DNA from: an uncultured bacterium
GTDB taxonomy: Bacteria > Bacillota > Clostridia > Christensenellales > Borkfalkiaceae
Assembly (NCBI GenBank): GCA_934871445.1
Contig: CAKXBD010000057.1
Coordinates: forward strand, 1 to 12,268
Reading direction: 5' to 3'
Length of the DNA stretch: 12,268 bases
Shown here: positions 1 through 7,032 of the stretch, in pieces
Numbering within the stretch: position 1 is the stretch's first letter
Layout of the letters: the number at the start of each line of letters is the position of its first letter
Position numbers and translations under genes: made by a program
Notes under the pieces: generated by a model
The model's input: the letters and a program-made list of their open reading frames with translations, nothing else
Database searches by the model: none
What the model was told of the DNA's origin: nothing

Positions 1-8
1 GTGTAGTT

Positions 9-107
9 ATGGCAAAAAAATTTACGGTTGCGATTATCGGTTGCGGTTCGCGCGGAGCGGAGGCTTACGGGCGGCATATCGTAAAGAAGAAGGCAAAATT
101 GAAATGA
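9..107 (+). pseudogene. Gfo/Idh/MocA-family dehydrogenase, N-terminal remnant
   Basis: An ATG at 9 opens a 32-residue frame that ends at TGA 105-107. It begins MAKKFTVAIIGCGSRGAEAY, the first beta strand and glycine-rich GxGxxG-type NAD(P)-binding turn of a Rossmann fold, in the wording typical of Gfo/Idh/MocA sugar dehydrogenases of clostridia. Such enzymes are usually 330-400 residues and oxidise sugars or polyols with NAD(P); here everything after the first alpha helix is missing, so the product cannot be an enzyme. It lies at the head of a row of broken sugar genes, which fits loss of a whole carbohydrate locus. The start context is cut by the window edge. Family assignment from so short a piece is reasonable but not certain. 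Confidence 0.6.
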
Positions 108-193
108 TCTTACCTGGCGGGGCAATTTTGGTCGATTTCTTTCATGCCGGAGAAACAGGGGGATTATATAAAACTTGGCTGTCGGTACAATAA
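101..193 (+). pseudogene. C-terminal scrap of an unidentified protein
   Basis: Immediately after, and in a different frame from, the dehydrogenase remnant, an open stretch reads EMILPGGAILVDFFHAGETG and continues to TAA 191-193. It looks like genuine protein sequence and is followed at once by an intrinsic terminator, as the natural end of a gene would be. It may be the far end of the same dehydrogenase after an internal deletion with a frame change, or the end of another gene joined by that deletion. I do not recognise the family. Confidence 0.35.
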
Positions 194-201
194 ATCAGAA
201 G

Positions 202-237
202 AAAGCACGTAGATAAAATTTTTCTATGTGCTTTTTT
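202..237 (+). terminator. Intrinsic terminator
   Basis: AAAGCACGTAGA (202-213) pairs with TCTATGTGCTTT (223-234) across a 9-nt loop with one G-U wobble, and the descending arm runs into six T (232-237). It starts 8 bp after the stop codon at 193, so it ends transcription of the remnant upstream. Confidence 0.85.
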
Positions 238-258
238 AATGATGTCTTTTAACTCATC

Positions 259-286
259 TCGGAAAAAAAATCCTGTTTTTTTCCGA
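259..286. repeat. A/T-tract inverted repeat
   Basis: TCGGAAAAAAA (259-269) and TTTTTTTCCGA (276-286) are perfect complements around a 6-nt loop. The stem is almost all A:T beyond CGG/CCG and has no T run after it on either strand, so it is a weaker terminator candidate than the hairpin at 202-237. It may be a leftover of a terminator or of a deletion end in this decayed region. Confidence 0.5.
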
Positions 287-341
287 AAGGTAAAGGATTC
301 AATTAAATTTTTTTTGTAAGGCTTGTGCTTGCCTTTCCGAC

Positions 342-1409
342 ATGTTATACTTACCGCGAAATGTCAGCTCATATAACGGACATATCGGGGAGGAAGAAAT
401 ATTGATTGAGTTTGAAAATAACACGTTTTATCTTTCGGGAAAAAATTATTCTTATATATTTTTCGTAAATGAGTACGGCTTTTTAGAACAGTTGTATTAT
501 GGAAAGAAATTGCCGGGAAGAGAAAATCTCGATTATGCCGCGATGCGTGAAATCAGGAGCTTTTCTCCGTATATAGGCGAAGCTCGGAACAGAAATTTCA
601 GTCATGACCTCGTCAAAGAGGAATATCCCTCTTTCCAAAGAGGAGATTATCGCGTACCCGCTTTAATTTGTCGGTTTGGAAACGGCGCGGGAATTTACGA
701 GCTTACCTATGAAGGTTATGAGGTAAAAAACGGAGAAATCGAGGTGGAGGGAATGCCGCATGCACGCTACGGCGGTCAAACCCTTATCATAACGCTTTCC
801 GATAAACGCGAAAATCTGACGGTAAAGCTCAACTATGTCGTTTACGACGATAGCGATGTTTTAATCAGAAATGCCGAAATCATAAACGGAGAGCAGGGAG
901 AGATAGAACTGAATCGAGCTTTTTCGTTCAGCGAGGATTTGACAGACGGGCGATACGAGCTTTTAAGACTGGAAGGTGCGCATTTGAGAGAACGTACGCC
1001 GGAAAGGATTCCTCTCGGACACGGTATTACCGAAATGGGATCTTATCGGGGAACCTCTTCCCATCAACTGAACCCCTTTATCGCTCTTTTAGAAAAACAT
1101 ACGACGGAAACGAGTGGAACGGTATATGCATTCGGCCTCATATACAGCGGTTCGTTTTCCCTAAAAACGGAAAAGGATCAGTTCGACAATGTGCGAGTTA
1201 CCGGCGGAATCAGCGATGTCGGTTTTTTCTGGAAACTGAAAAGCGGTGAACGATTTGTAACGCCTCAGGCAATTCTCGTTTACTCTGCCTGTGGGTTAGG
1301 TCATATGTCGCGCGAATTGTCGGATTTCCACAGGCGACATATCATTTCTTCCGATAAGGTGTTTTCCGCACGTCCCGTCGTAATCGATAATTGGGAGGCG
1401 ACGTATTAG
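342..1409 (+). pseudogene. GH36 alpha-galactosidase, N-terminal domain only
   Basis: The frame gives up to 355 residues matching the beta-supersandwich N-terminal domain of GH36 alpha-galactosidases (about 700-750 residues when whole), which release terminal alpha-galactose from raffinose-type sugars. Family marks are LEQLYYGKKLPG near the start, FSPYIGEARNRNFSHDL around residue 70-90, and PVVIDNWEATY at the end. In intact enzymes that last motif opens the catalytic barrel; here a TAG follows directly, so the barrel with both catalytic aspartates is absent. The ATG at 342 has no good ribosome site; a TTG at 402 sits 6-7 bp after GGGGAGGA and gives an N-terminus more like the family, so 402 was probably the original start. 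The product might fold but cannot hydrolyse substrate. Confidence 0.8.
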
Positions 1410-2101
1410 AGGAATATCGCGAAAAACTTTTCAAAATCGTTGATGTATTTACCTCAAAGTTAGAGGGCGACGTCATCAATAACTTTTACGGATCTTCGCG
1501 ATATTGGAATTTTTACGAATGGCAACCGGGATTGGAAGGGCAGATAGGCGAGGCAGAACAAAAGAGTAAAGATCTTATTTTGAATGCAGTGCTTTCTTAT
1601 GCGCTGCAAAAAATAGCCCCGTGTTTTAATAGGATCGGAGAAGTAGAAAAAGCCAAGTTTTGTGAACGGTTTGCTTTAATGCTGAATGTCGGTATCAATC
1701 GTACATTTTACGATTCAAAGAAGGGATTATACAAGAGTTTTGAAGATAGAGAGCATTTCAGCGTTTTTGCAAATTCGATGGCTGTACTTTGCGGCTCGGC
1801 CGAGCCGGCGTGTGCAAGACGGATTTGCGAAAAACTCACCGAAACTTCCTCCGATTTGGTTCCCGCATCGCTGAGCATGACTTGTTTCTTTTATGACGCT
1901 CTACTGAAAGTAGATCAAGGAAAATATAGGAACTATGTTCTCGACGACATTTTAGCGAAGTATAAAATTATGTTGGACGCAGGAGCAACCACGTTTTGGG
2001 AAACTTGTTCAGGGGAAGCAGATTTCGGAGGCGCAGGCAGCCTGTGCCATGGTTGGAGCGCTATGCCCGTATATTATTTCCATTTACTTTCAGAGTATTG
2101 A
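1391..2101 (+). pseudogene. GH78-like alpha-L-rhamnosidase, C-terminal fragment
   Basis: From about 1408 a second frame, overlapping the end of the GH36 remnant by 19 bp, encodes the C-terminal half of an (alpha/alpha)6-barrel six-hairpin glycosidase. The best marks are RYWNFYEW near residue 37-44 and, at the end, GATTFWET followed by AGSLCHGWSAMPVYYF. In GH78 enzymes the Glu of the TxWE-type motif is the expected general base (about residue 204 here), while the general acid lies in the missing N-terminal part. The only possible start is a TTG (1391) that falls by chance inside the GH36 motif, just after an in-frame TAA, so this is the far side of a deletion joining two glycosidase genes rather than a small enzyme. 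Placement in GH78 as opposed to a neighbouring six-hairpin family is likely but not proven. Confidence 0.7.
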
Positions 2102-2140
2102 TAACAAGTTGCCGTTTAATACGGCAGCTTGTTATGCTTT
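2101..2140 (+). terminator. Intrinsic terminator after the GH78 remnant
   Basis: ATAACAAGTTGCCGT (2101-2115) pairs with ACGGCAGCTTGTTAT (2121-2135) around the loop TTAAT, 15 bp with a single wobble, then GCTTTTAT. The stem begins on the last base of the stop codon at 2099-2101. It also lies just downstream of the minus-strand AraC remnant and may serve both directions. Confidence 0.75.
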
Positions 2141-2143
2141 TAT

Positions 2144-2430
2144 CTATTGGTTATTTTGAATTTTTAAGCTTTTCATAAATTCTTTTGGAGATTTTCCGAT
2201 ATATTTTTTGAAAGATTTTGAATAATATATTTGCCGACAGATGTATTGGCTGATTTTTTGAATGTGTTTGCGATATAATTTTTATTATAGCCGAAATGGG
2301 CGGAAATTTTTTCGAGCGATCATTCGGTGTCTTGATAATTTAGTTCTATATATTTTCTGATTGGTGCAACTATGCTGTGTATACAAAAGTTTCGGATAGA
2401 GTTTTCATCGTATTCGTTTTTTCTTGCCAT
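2144..2430 (-). pseudogene. AraC-family DNA-binding domain, broken
   Basis: Read on the minus strand from ATG 2428-2430, the frame begins MARKNEYDEN and reaches the first helix-turn-helix of an AraC/XylS domain: LEKISAHFGYNKNYIANTFK followed by SVGKYI. A TGA at 2320-2322 interrupts it where a tryptophan-like residue would sit. After GKYI the reading frame shifts, and the last helix of the family, SFKKYIGKSPKEFMKSLKIQ, follows almost at once before TAG 2144-2146. The stretch between, about 25-35 residues holding most of the second helix-turn-helix, has been deleted. AraC regulators usually control neighbouring sugar or siderophore genes; next to dead glycosidases, a sugar regulator is the simplest reading. 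No clear ribosome site precedes the ATG. The product would be a 36-residue peptide. Confidence 0.72.
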
Positions 2431-2757
2431 TCTGAATTATCTTAATATCATATATTTTTGCAGTCTGTCGCTTTATACCATGTTCGGAATGATCGGGAGC
2501 ATGGTACTGTGTTTGACAAAAAAAATTTCCTAATGGAAAAAATGCAATATTATATGTATGACGGAGATAATCATTATCTCCGCCGGTTTATTAAAGAGAT
2601 AGAACGGGGACAGCGGGAGTCGTCAAAAATCACCGACAATGCAGGGACAGAAAAAAGCTCCTTTGTGCTAATATGTGGGCTATATAACCTTGATTCTATT
2701 AAGCCGGAACTGTATTGAAAAAATTATTAAAAAGTAATTTAACCATGGTGTATTTAT
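2431..2757. other. AT-rich intergenic stretch without a convincing gene
   Basis: No recognisable gene lies here. An open frame from ATG 2533 to TGA 2718 (61 residues, starting MEKMQYYMYDGDNHYL) has no ribosome site and no family resemblance I can name; it could be a decayed fragment. A 7-bp inverted repeat TACCATG/CATGGTA (2476-2482, 2500-2506) and the Fur-like palindrome at 2562-2582 are the structured parts. On the minus strand TATAAT occurs at 2549-2554, placed to read toward the AraC remnant, but its -35 hexamer is poor. Confidence 0.5.
2562..2582. promoter_or_regulatory. Candidate Fur box (iron-responsive operator)
   Basis: CGGAGATAAT (2562-2571) and ATTATCTCCG (2573-2582) are perfect inverted arms around a single C. 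The centre, GATAAT-C-ATTATC, equals the 6-1-6 core of the Fur operator, and 13 of 15 positions match the Bacillus 7-1-7 form TGATAATnATTATCA. Fur with Fe(II) represses iron-uptake genes, and an iron-type ABC operon starts 550 bp downstream. However, it is 186 bp upstream of the -35 of the good forward promoter. It overlaps the -35/spacer zone of the minus-strand TATAAT at 2549-2554, so its direct target may be leftward transcription. Confidence 0.55.
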
Positions 2758-2786
2758 TTGACATAATTTATCGGGTATGTTATAAT
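2758..2786 (+). promoter_or_regulatory. Sigma-A promoter of the ABC-lipoprotein operon
   Basis: TTGACA (2758-2763), a 17-bp spacer and TATAAT (2781-2786) match the housekeeping consensus at every hexamer position. Transcription would start near 2793. The next gene on this strand begins at 3132, giving a leader of about 340 nt. No operator is obvious within the promoter itself. Confidence 0.85.
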
Positions 2787-2860
2787 AGGTGCATCGTCGA
2801 ATCGAAGTACCTCTAAAACACTTTTTGGAAGTATGAAAAATTTTATACTGTATTTAGTAA

Positions 2861-2889
2861 TACGCGGATATATCTCGCGTAAATTTTTT
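2861..2889 (+). terminator. Terminator-like hairpin in the operon leader
   Basis: TACGCG (2861-2866) pairs with CGCGTA (2876-2881); the enclosed GATA/TATC can extend the stem with one bulged T. AA and six T (2884-2889) follow. It lies about 70 nt after the predicted transcription start, so it could attenuate the operon or end a short RNA of about 95 nt. The stem is short, so strength is uncertain. Confidence 0.5.
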
Positions 2890-2896
2890 CAATGCA

Positions 2897-2947
2897 AGTT
2901 CGCTTTGGCGAACTATATATGGAAAAGTTTTTTTGAATATAGTTCGC
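2897..2947 (+). promoter_or_regulatory. Mutually exclusive hairpins in the leader
   Basis: AGTTCGC (2897-2903) pairs with GCGAACT (2908-2914) around TTTG. The same right arm, as GCGAACTATAT (2908-2918), is also perfectly complementary over 11 bp to ATATAGTTCGC (2937-2947). Only one of the two helices can form at a time, a layout seen in leaders that switch between structures. No known riboswitch class was recognised. Confidence 0.45.
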
Positions 2948-3052
2948 ATATAAGAACGAATGATGGGGACGGTTGTAAGATAAGTTCGTACAGCAAAAAA
3001 AATGAAATCGGTTTTCAAGAATTGAAACGATAAATTTCTGCCGCGGTAATCA

Positions 3053-3094
3053 AAAGGGCACGTGCCCTTTGCGTATTTTTGAGAAAATACGCAA
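3053..3094 (+). promoter_or_regulatory. Two abutting perfect inverted repeats before the first gene
   Basis: AAAGGGCACGTGCCCTTT (3053-3070) is an 18-bp perfect palindrome centred on CACGTG. It shares two bases with TTGCGTATTTT (3069-3079), which pairs perfectly with AAAATACGCAA (3084-3094) around TGAG. The pair ends 20 bp before the ribosome site of the binding-protein gene. The first suits a dimeric repressor operator in DNA; the second suits an RNA hairpin. Neither is followed by a T run, so they are not ordinary terminators. Confidence 0.5.
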
Positions 3095-3131
3095 TATTGA
3101 TAAGCAAAATATTAAAAGGAGTGTTAAAATT

Positions 3132-4124
3132 ATGAAAAAGCACGGTTTTATCTTTCTGCTCGTTTTGTGCGTCGCTTTTATGTCTTTTTTGGGCGCCTGC
3201 AAAACAGAGGATAAAAAGGAAAATTATGAAACGGTTCCTGTTTTAGAGGATGTCCGTCCGGAAGAAGAAAAAATGAACACCTTCACGGACTTGAACGGAA
3301 ATGAGGTTACTTATAATATGAATACGCGCAGAATCGTCGCTCTTTCAGGTGCCGGCGATTTAGTCGCCTTCGGTATCCGCCCTCTTGCTGTGAGTGGAAG
3401 CACGACTACTTCGGGGTACGAATCCTTCTTCAAAGGGGTAGATTTGCTCGATTACAATACTCCCTTTAATGCGGAAGAAATATTGAGCTATAAACCGGAG
3501 CTCATTCTCGTCTATCAGAATATGGAGCAGGACAACATCGATAAGTTGACCAAAATCGCGCCTGTAATCCCTCTCTATCGGGAGAGTTTTGATTTTGAGG
3601 TGCGGCTCGGTTACATAGGAGAAATTTTCGGATTGGAGGAAAATGCCGAAACGCTTATTGAATACGCCGAGCATGTAAAGGAAACTCAACTTGCGAAAAT
3701 CGAAGGAATGGGGATTAAAGATAAAACGGTTTCTATTTTCTATTATGCCCAAGGCGTCTCTATTCCGCCTACGGATTCTTGGTATTTCAATAAGATTATT
3801 TACGACTATCTCGGAATGAAAAGATTGCCGATAGCGGAGGAATTTTTGGAAAACGCAGATAATCCCTTTACTCCGATTAGTAACGAATCGCTGCGCAATT
3901 ACGAGGGGGATATTGTGATTTACGCCGATTTGAGCGCGGCGGGACTTGAACCGGAAATTCCCGAAATTCTGCAAACCAATCCCGGCTGGAAAACGTTGAC
4001 TGCTGTTCGGGAAAACAGAGTGGGCGTGATAGACGCTACTCTCTATACCGAAAAAGACGTCCTTTATTTGCAGGCACAGTACGACGGCATTATAAAAGCA
4101 TTTGAAAAGGCAACGGCAAAATGA
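3132..4124 (+). CDS. Iron-siderophore-type ABC importer, substrate-binding lipoprotein
   Basis: This 330-residue lipoprotein captures an Fe(III)-chelate outside the cell and hands it to the permease pair encoded next. Residues 1-22 form a signal peptide ending FLGA before Cys23, a lipobox, so it is anchored to the outer membrane face. The mature part is a Peripla_BP_2 (FhuD/FeuA-type) protein: TFTDLNGNEVTY at 50-61, RRIVALSG at 66-73, FNAEEILSYKPELILV at 112-127, a long linking helix near 155-195, and NPGWKTLTAVRENRVGVI at 283-300. The ATG at 3132 follows AAAGGAG (3115-3121) by 10 bp; an upstream in-frame TTG at 3069 lies inside a hairpin and is rejected. The stop overlaps the next start (ATGA). 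Siderophore is the best ligand guess; haem or cobalamin remain possible because these binding proteins look alike. Confidence 0.9.
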   Translation: MKKHGFIFLLVLCVAFMSFLGACKTEDKKENYETVPVLEDVRPEEEKMNTFTDLNGNEVTYNMNTRRIVALSGAGDLVAFGIRPLAVSGSTTTSGYESFFKGVDLLDYNTPFNAEEILSYKPELILVYQNMEQDNIDKLTKIAPVIPLYRESFDFEVRLGYIGEIFGLEENAETLIEYAEHVKETQLAKIEGMGIKDKTVSIFYYAQGVSIPPTDSWYFNKIIYDYLGMKRLPIAEEFLENADNPFTPISNESLRNYEGDIVIYADLSAAGLEPEIPEILQTNPGWKTLTAVRENRVGVIDATLYTEKDVLYLQAQYDGIIKAFEKATAK

Positions 4125-5161
4125 GAGAAAAATTACGCCGCAGGGAAAGAAAATTACATAACGGCACGAAATTCATTATTTGCATGTCGGTAGGCTGCGG
4201 GTTGCTGCTTCTCTTTATGATTTGCTTCATGTATTTCGGCGCGGAAAAAATTTCATTCTCCGATTTATGGAACGGATTATTTCATTTCGACGAGGAAAAT
4301 TTTAATCACATCGTCGTGCGAGATATGCGGCTTCCGCGTCTGCTGGCGGATATTATGGTCGGAGTCTCCCTGTCGGTCGCGGGTGCGGTCATGCAGGGGA
4401 ATACCAAAAATCCCATGGCGGATTCGGGAATCATGGGAATCAGCTCAGGCTCGATTTTTGCCGTAGTATTCATGATGATTTTTTTGCCCGATGCGAGCCG
4501 TTTGGAGCGTATCGGCTATTCCTGCCTCGGCGCCGGCATTTCGACCATGATGATTTACCTTGTCGCGTTTATAGGCAAAAAGGGGATTACTCCCGAAAGA
4601 ATGGTGCTTTCGGGCATGGCGATTTCCACCCTTTTTTCCTCGATTACCTCCGGGATTGTTCTCAAAGAGGGGCTGACCTCTGAAATGCTGAAATATACGG
4701 CGGGAAGCTCCGCGAATGCAATTTGGATGGACGTATCCGTTTCCGCTCCCTTTTTTCTCGTGGGGTTTGCTCTCGCATTGATGATTTCCCGTTCTTTGAC
4801 CGTAATGAATCTGGGCGACGACGTATCCAAAGGATTGGGGGCAAATACCGCTATCATCAAACTTTCCAGCACTTTGGTCGTGCTTGTCCTTTCCGCAATA
4901 GCGGTCATTATCATAGGCCCTGTCGGTTATGTGGGGTTGATGGTTCCGCATATCGTGCGCCACTTCGTCGGGACGGATTATCGTTTAGTGCTTCCTTCCT
5001 GCGCAGTATTCGGAGCGTTGTTTGTCGTGGCGGTAGACCTCATTGCCCGCGTTATGATTGCGCCTCTTGAATTTCCTGTCGGTATCCTGATCACCATGAT
5101 AGGTGTACCGTTCTTTATCTTCGTGTCTCGCAGACAACGCGGAGATGCTTTCGGAGGGTGA
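4121..5161 (+). CDS. FecCD-family ABC permease, first subunit
   Basis: This 346-residue membrane protein is one half of the translocation channel for the Fe-chelate importer. After a basic start it shows about nine to ten hydrophobic segments (first at 18-40, last near 319-336). FecCD marks are MRLPRLLADIMVGVSLSVAG at 69-88, VMQGNTKNPMADSG at 90-103, IMGISSGS at 104-111, and the cytoplasmic coupling segment GPVGYVGLMVPHIVRHFVG at 266-284 that contacts the ATPase. Length and motif order are normal for the family. Its ATG overlaps the binding-protein stop by 4 bp, implying translational coupling, and the next gene begins 8 bp after its stop. Confidence 0.95.
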   Translation: MREKLRRRERKLHNGTKFIICMSVGCGLLLLFMICFMYFGAEKISFSDLWNGLFHFDEENFNHIVVRDMRLPRLLADIMVGVSLSVAGAVMQGNTKNPMADSGIMGISSGSIFAVVFMMIFLPDASRLERIGYSCLGAGISTMMIYLVAFIGKKGITPERMVLSGMAISTLFSSITSGIVLKEGLTSEMLKYTAGSSANAIWMDVSVSAPFFLVGFALALMISRSLTVMNLGDDVSKGLGANTAIIKLSSTLVVLVLSAIAVIIIGPVGYVGLMVPHIVRHFVGTDYRLVLPSCAVFGALFVVAVDLIARVMIAPLEFPVGILITMIGVPFFIFVSRRQRGDAFGG

Positions 5162-5169
5162 GGACGGAT

Positions 5170-6192
5170 ATGAAAATCGGCTTAATGAAAAAGGAAAAGT
5201 CGCCTATACTCCGAGGCACCGTTATAAATATAGTCTTGGCGGGACTTTTGCTCATCGTCTTTTTTATCGGGTGTAATGTAGGGCAGTACCGCATGAGCAT
5301 AGGAAAAGTATTTGAAACGCTCTTCGGCGGGGGCGATGAAAATTCTCGCCTCGCATTGTTTGAATACCGCCTTCCGAGACTTTGCCTCGCGATTCTCGTC
5401 GGCCTCGGCATGGGTATGTCGGGCGTAGTCATGCAGGATTTACTGCATAACGACCTCGCTTCGCCCGGAACGCTCGGCGTCAGCGCGGGATCGGGATTAT
5501 TGGTTACGGTGTATGTAGCGCTGCTGCAAACGAATAACAGCAGCGCCATACTTTTGCCCGTCCTTGCGCTTTTGGGCGGTTTGGGCTCGGCGGGATTGAT
5601 ATTTTTACTCGGCACTAGCCGAAAAAAAAGACTGCAACCTACCCGCCTTATCATGACGGGCGTGGCGATGAGCAGCGCCTATGGCGCCGTCGGTACGTTT
5701 ATGATGCTTTTGCTCGACGACAGCCAGCTGGAATTTTTGCAGCGCTGGCAGGCAGGAGAATTGTGGGGCGTGCGGTGGGATTATATCGTCGTATTTGCAA
5801 TCTGGATACTCTTATTCGGCTTTATGACCTACCGCGGCGGCCGTACCTTGAACGTGATTAACGTGGGTTACGATATAGCCCGCGGGCTGGGTGTCAATGT
5901 GGGCAGACAATTCATATATCTTTCCTTGTGTGCAGTGGCTCTGTCCTCCGCGTCGGTCGCATTCGGCGGAAATTTTTTCTTTCTCGGTCTGATTGGTCCG
6001 CATATTGCGCGGCGGCTCGTCGGAACGGACGCGCGCGTTCTTTTGCCGGCCTCGGGCATTGTTGCGGGAATCATCGTATTGCTTGCCGATATGCTCGTAC
6101 AGGGCTGGACATTTCTCGCCAATATTCCCACGGGGATCGTGATTTCTGTACTGTCCGTACCGTATTTTTTGTATCTGCTCATGAAGGCGTAA
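5170..6192 (+). CDS. FecCD-family ABC permease, second subunit
   Basis: This 340-residue protein is the partner permease; importers of this type use two different FecCD subunits. It carries YRLPRLCLAILVGLGMGMSG at 66-85, VMQDLLHNDLASPGTLGVSAG at 87-107 with PGTLGVSAG standing for the usual P..LG.S.G element, and the coupling segment FFLGLIGPHIARRLVG at 270-285. About nine hydrophobic spans run from residue 18 to 337. I chose ATG 5170, 5 bp after GAGGA (5160-5164). A GTG at 5158, overlapping the previous stop, is possible but lies only one base from GGAGG and has no properly spaced site. The next gene follows after 9 bp. Confidence 0.93.
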   Translation: MKIGLMKKEKSPILRGTVINIVLAGLLLIVFFIGCNVGQYRMSIGKVFETLFGGGDENSRLALFEYRLPRLCLAILVGLGMGMSGVVMQDLLHNDLASPGTLGVSAGSGLLVTVYVALLQTNNSSAILLPVLALLGGLGSAGLIFLLGTSRKKRLQPTRLIMTGVAMSSAYGAVGTFMMLLLDDSQLEFLQRWQAGELWGVRWDYIVVFAIWILLFGFMTYRGGRTLNVINVGYDIARGLGVNVGRQFIYLSLCAVALSSASVAFGGNFFFLGLIGPHIARRLVGTDARVLLPASGIVAGIIVLLADMLVQGWTFLANIPTGIVISVLSVPYFLYLLMKA

Positions 6193-6201
6193 GGAGAAAG
6201 A

Positions 6202-7029
6202 ATGGAAAACAGTATTGTTACACGCGATTTAAGTATCGGTTATGACGGAACGATTATCGTGCCTTCGCTGAACTCGGAGATTCATCGCGGAAAAATCACG
6301 TCGATTATCGGCGCGAACGGCTGCGGGAAATCTACCGTATTAAAGGCGGTGGGGCGGATTATTAAATCGGAATCGGGTTGTATCATCATCAACGATACCG
6401 ATATCAAAACTCTGAAAAACAAGGAGATTGCAAAACAGATGGCAATTCTTCCGCAATCTCCTACGGCACCCGGTACGCTCACGTGCCGCGAGCTCGTCGC
6501 GTATGGACGTTTTCCCTATCAGAAGGGCTTCGGAAAACTTTCCAAAGAGGATAAGGAAATTATCGATTGGGCTTTGGAAGTGACCAATATGATCGAGTTC
6601 CGCGACAGAGAAATCGCCTGCTTATCCGGCGGGCAGAGGCAAAGGGTCTGGATTGCCATGGCGCTCGCACAGCAGACGGGGATTATTTTGCTCGACGAGC
6701 CTACAACGTATCTCGACCTCGCGCATCAATTGGAGGTGCTCGAACTTTTGAAGCATCTCAACGAGGGACAGCATACGACGATTGTCATGGTACTGCATGA
6801 TTTGAATCTCGCTTCGAGGTACTCCGATTATCTGCTTGCCATGTGCGACGGAAAAATAGACCGTTACGGAGAGCCGAAGGACGTGATGACGAAAGAAATG
6901 CTCGCGCATTGTTTTCGGATAGACGGAGATATTGTGACGGACAGCAGGAGCGGTAAACCCATGTGTCTTTCTTTCGATTTGATAGATAACCGCTTCGACG
7001 TTGCTCCCGCGAAGGACGACAGAGGATAA
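6202..7029 (+). CDS. FecE/FhuC-type ABC importer ATPase
   Basis: This 275-residue cytoplasmic subunit hydrolyses ATP to drive the permease pair. All nucleotide-binding elements are present: Walker A GANGCGKST at 37-45, Q-loop Gln85 in ILPQSP, signature LSGGQRQRV at 141-149, Walker B IILLDEP at 161-167, D-loop YLDL at 170-173 and switch His199. The wording is that of iron-siderophore ATPases, including LDLAHQLEVLELL after the D-loop. Length is normal. AAGGAG (6191-6196) lies 5 bp before the ATG and overlaps the permease stop. The tail ends in a charged stretch whose bases also hold the ribosome site (AGAGGA, 7021-7026) of the next gene, 3 bp on. Confidence 0.96.
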   Translation: MENSIVTRDLSIGYDGTIIVPSLNSEIHRGKITSIIGANGCGKSTVLKAVGRIIKSESGCIIINDTDIKTLKNKEIAKQMAILPQSPTAPGTLTCRELVAYGRFPYQKGFGKLSKEDKEIIDWALEVTNMIEFRDREIACLSGGQRQRVWIAMALAQQTGIILLDEPTTYLDLAHQLEVLELLKHLNEGQHTTIVMVLHDLNLASRYSDYLLAMCDGKIDRYGEPKDVMTKEMLAHCFRIDGDIVTDSRSGKPMCLSFDLIDNRFDVAPAKDDRG

Positions 7030-7032
7030 TAT

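Noticed and set aside
2476..2506. Inverted repeat TACCATG/CATGGTA as a possible tRNA-like or T-box element
   Set aside because: The 17-nt interior has no tRNA arms or T-box core and no terminator follows; a 7-bp repeat can occur by chance.
2458..2718. Open frame of 86 residues over the Fur-like palindrome
   Set aside because: It begins at a TTG with no ribosome site, in AT-rich sequence, and the protein resembles nothing I know; chance or a decayed fragment is more likely.
2833..3033. Small open frame of 66 residues in the operon leader
   Set aside because: The GGAAG before its ATG is one base away, too close to serve, and the frame runs across several hairpins; no family resemblance. A leader peptide cannot be fully excluded.
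3069..3131. In-frame extension of the binding protein to a TTG at 3069
   Set aside because: The extension would place charged residues before the signal peptide, lies inside a perfect hairpin and lacks a ribosome site; ATG 3132 has AAAGGAG at 10 bp.
3360..3974. 204-residue open frame on the minus strand
   Set aside because: It lies wholly inside the binding-protein gene and has no ribosome site or family motif.
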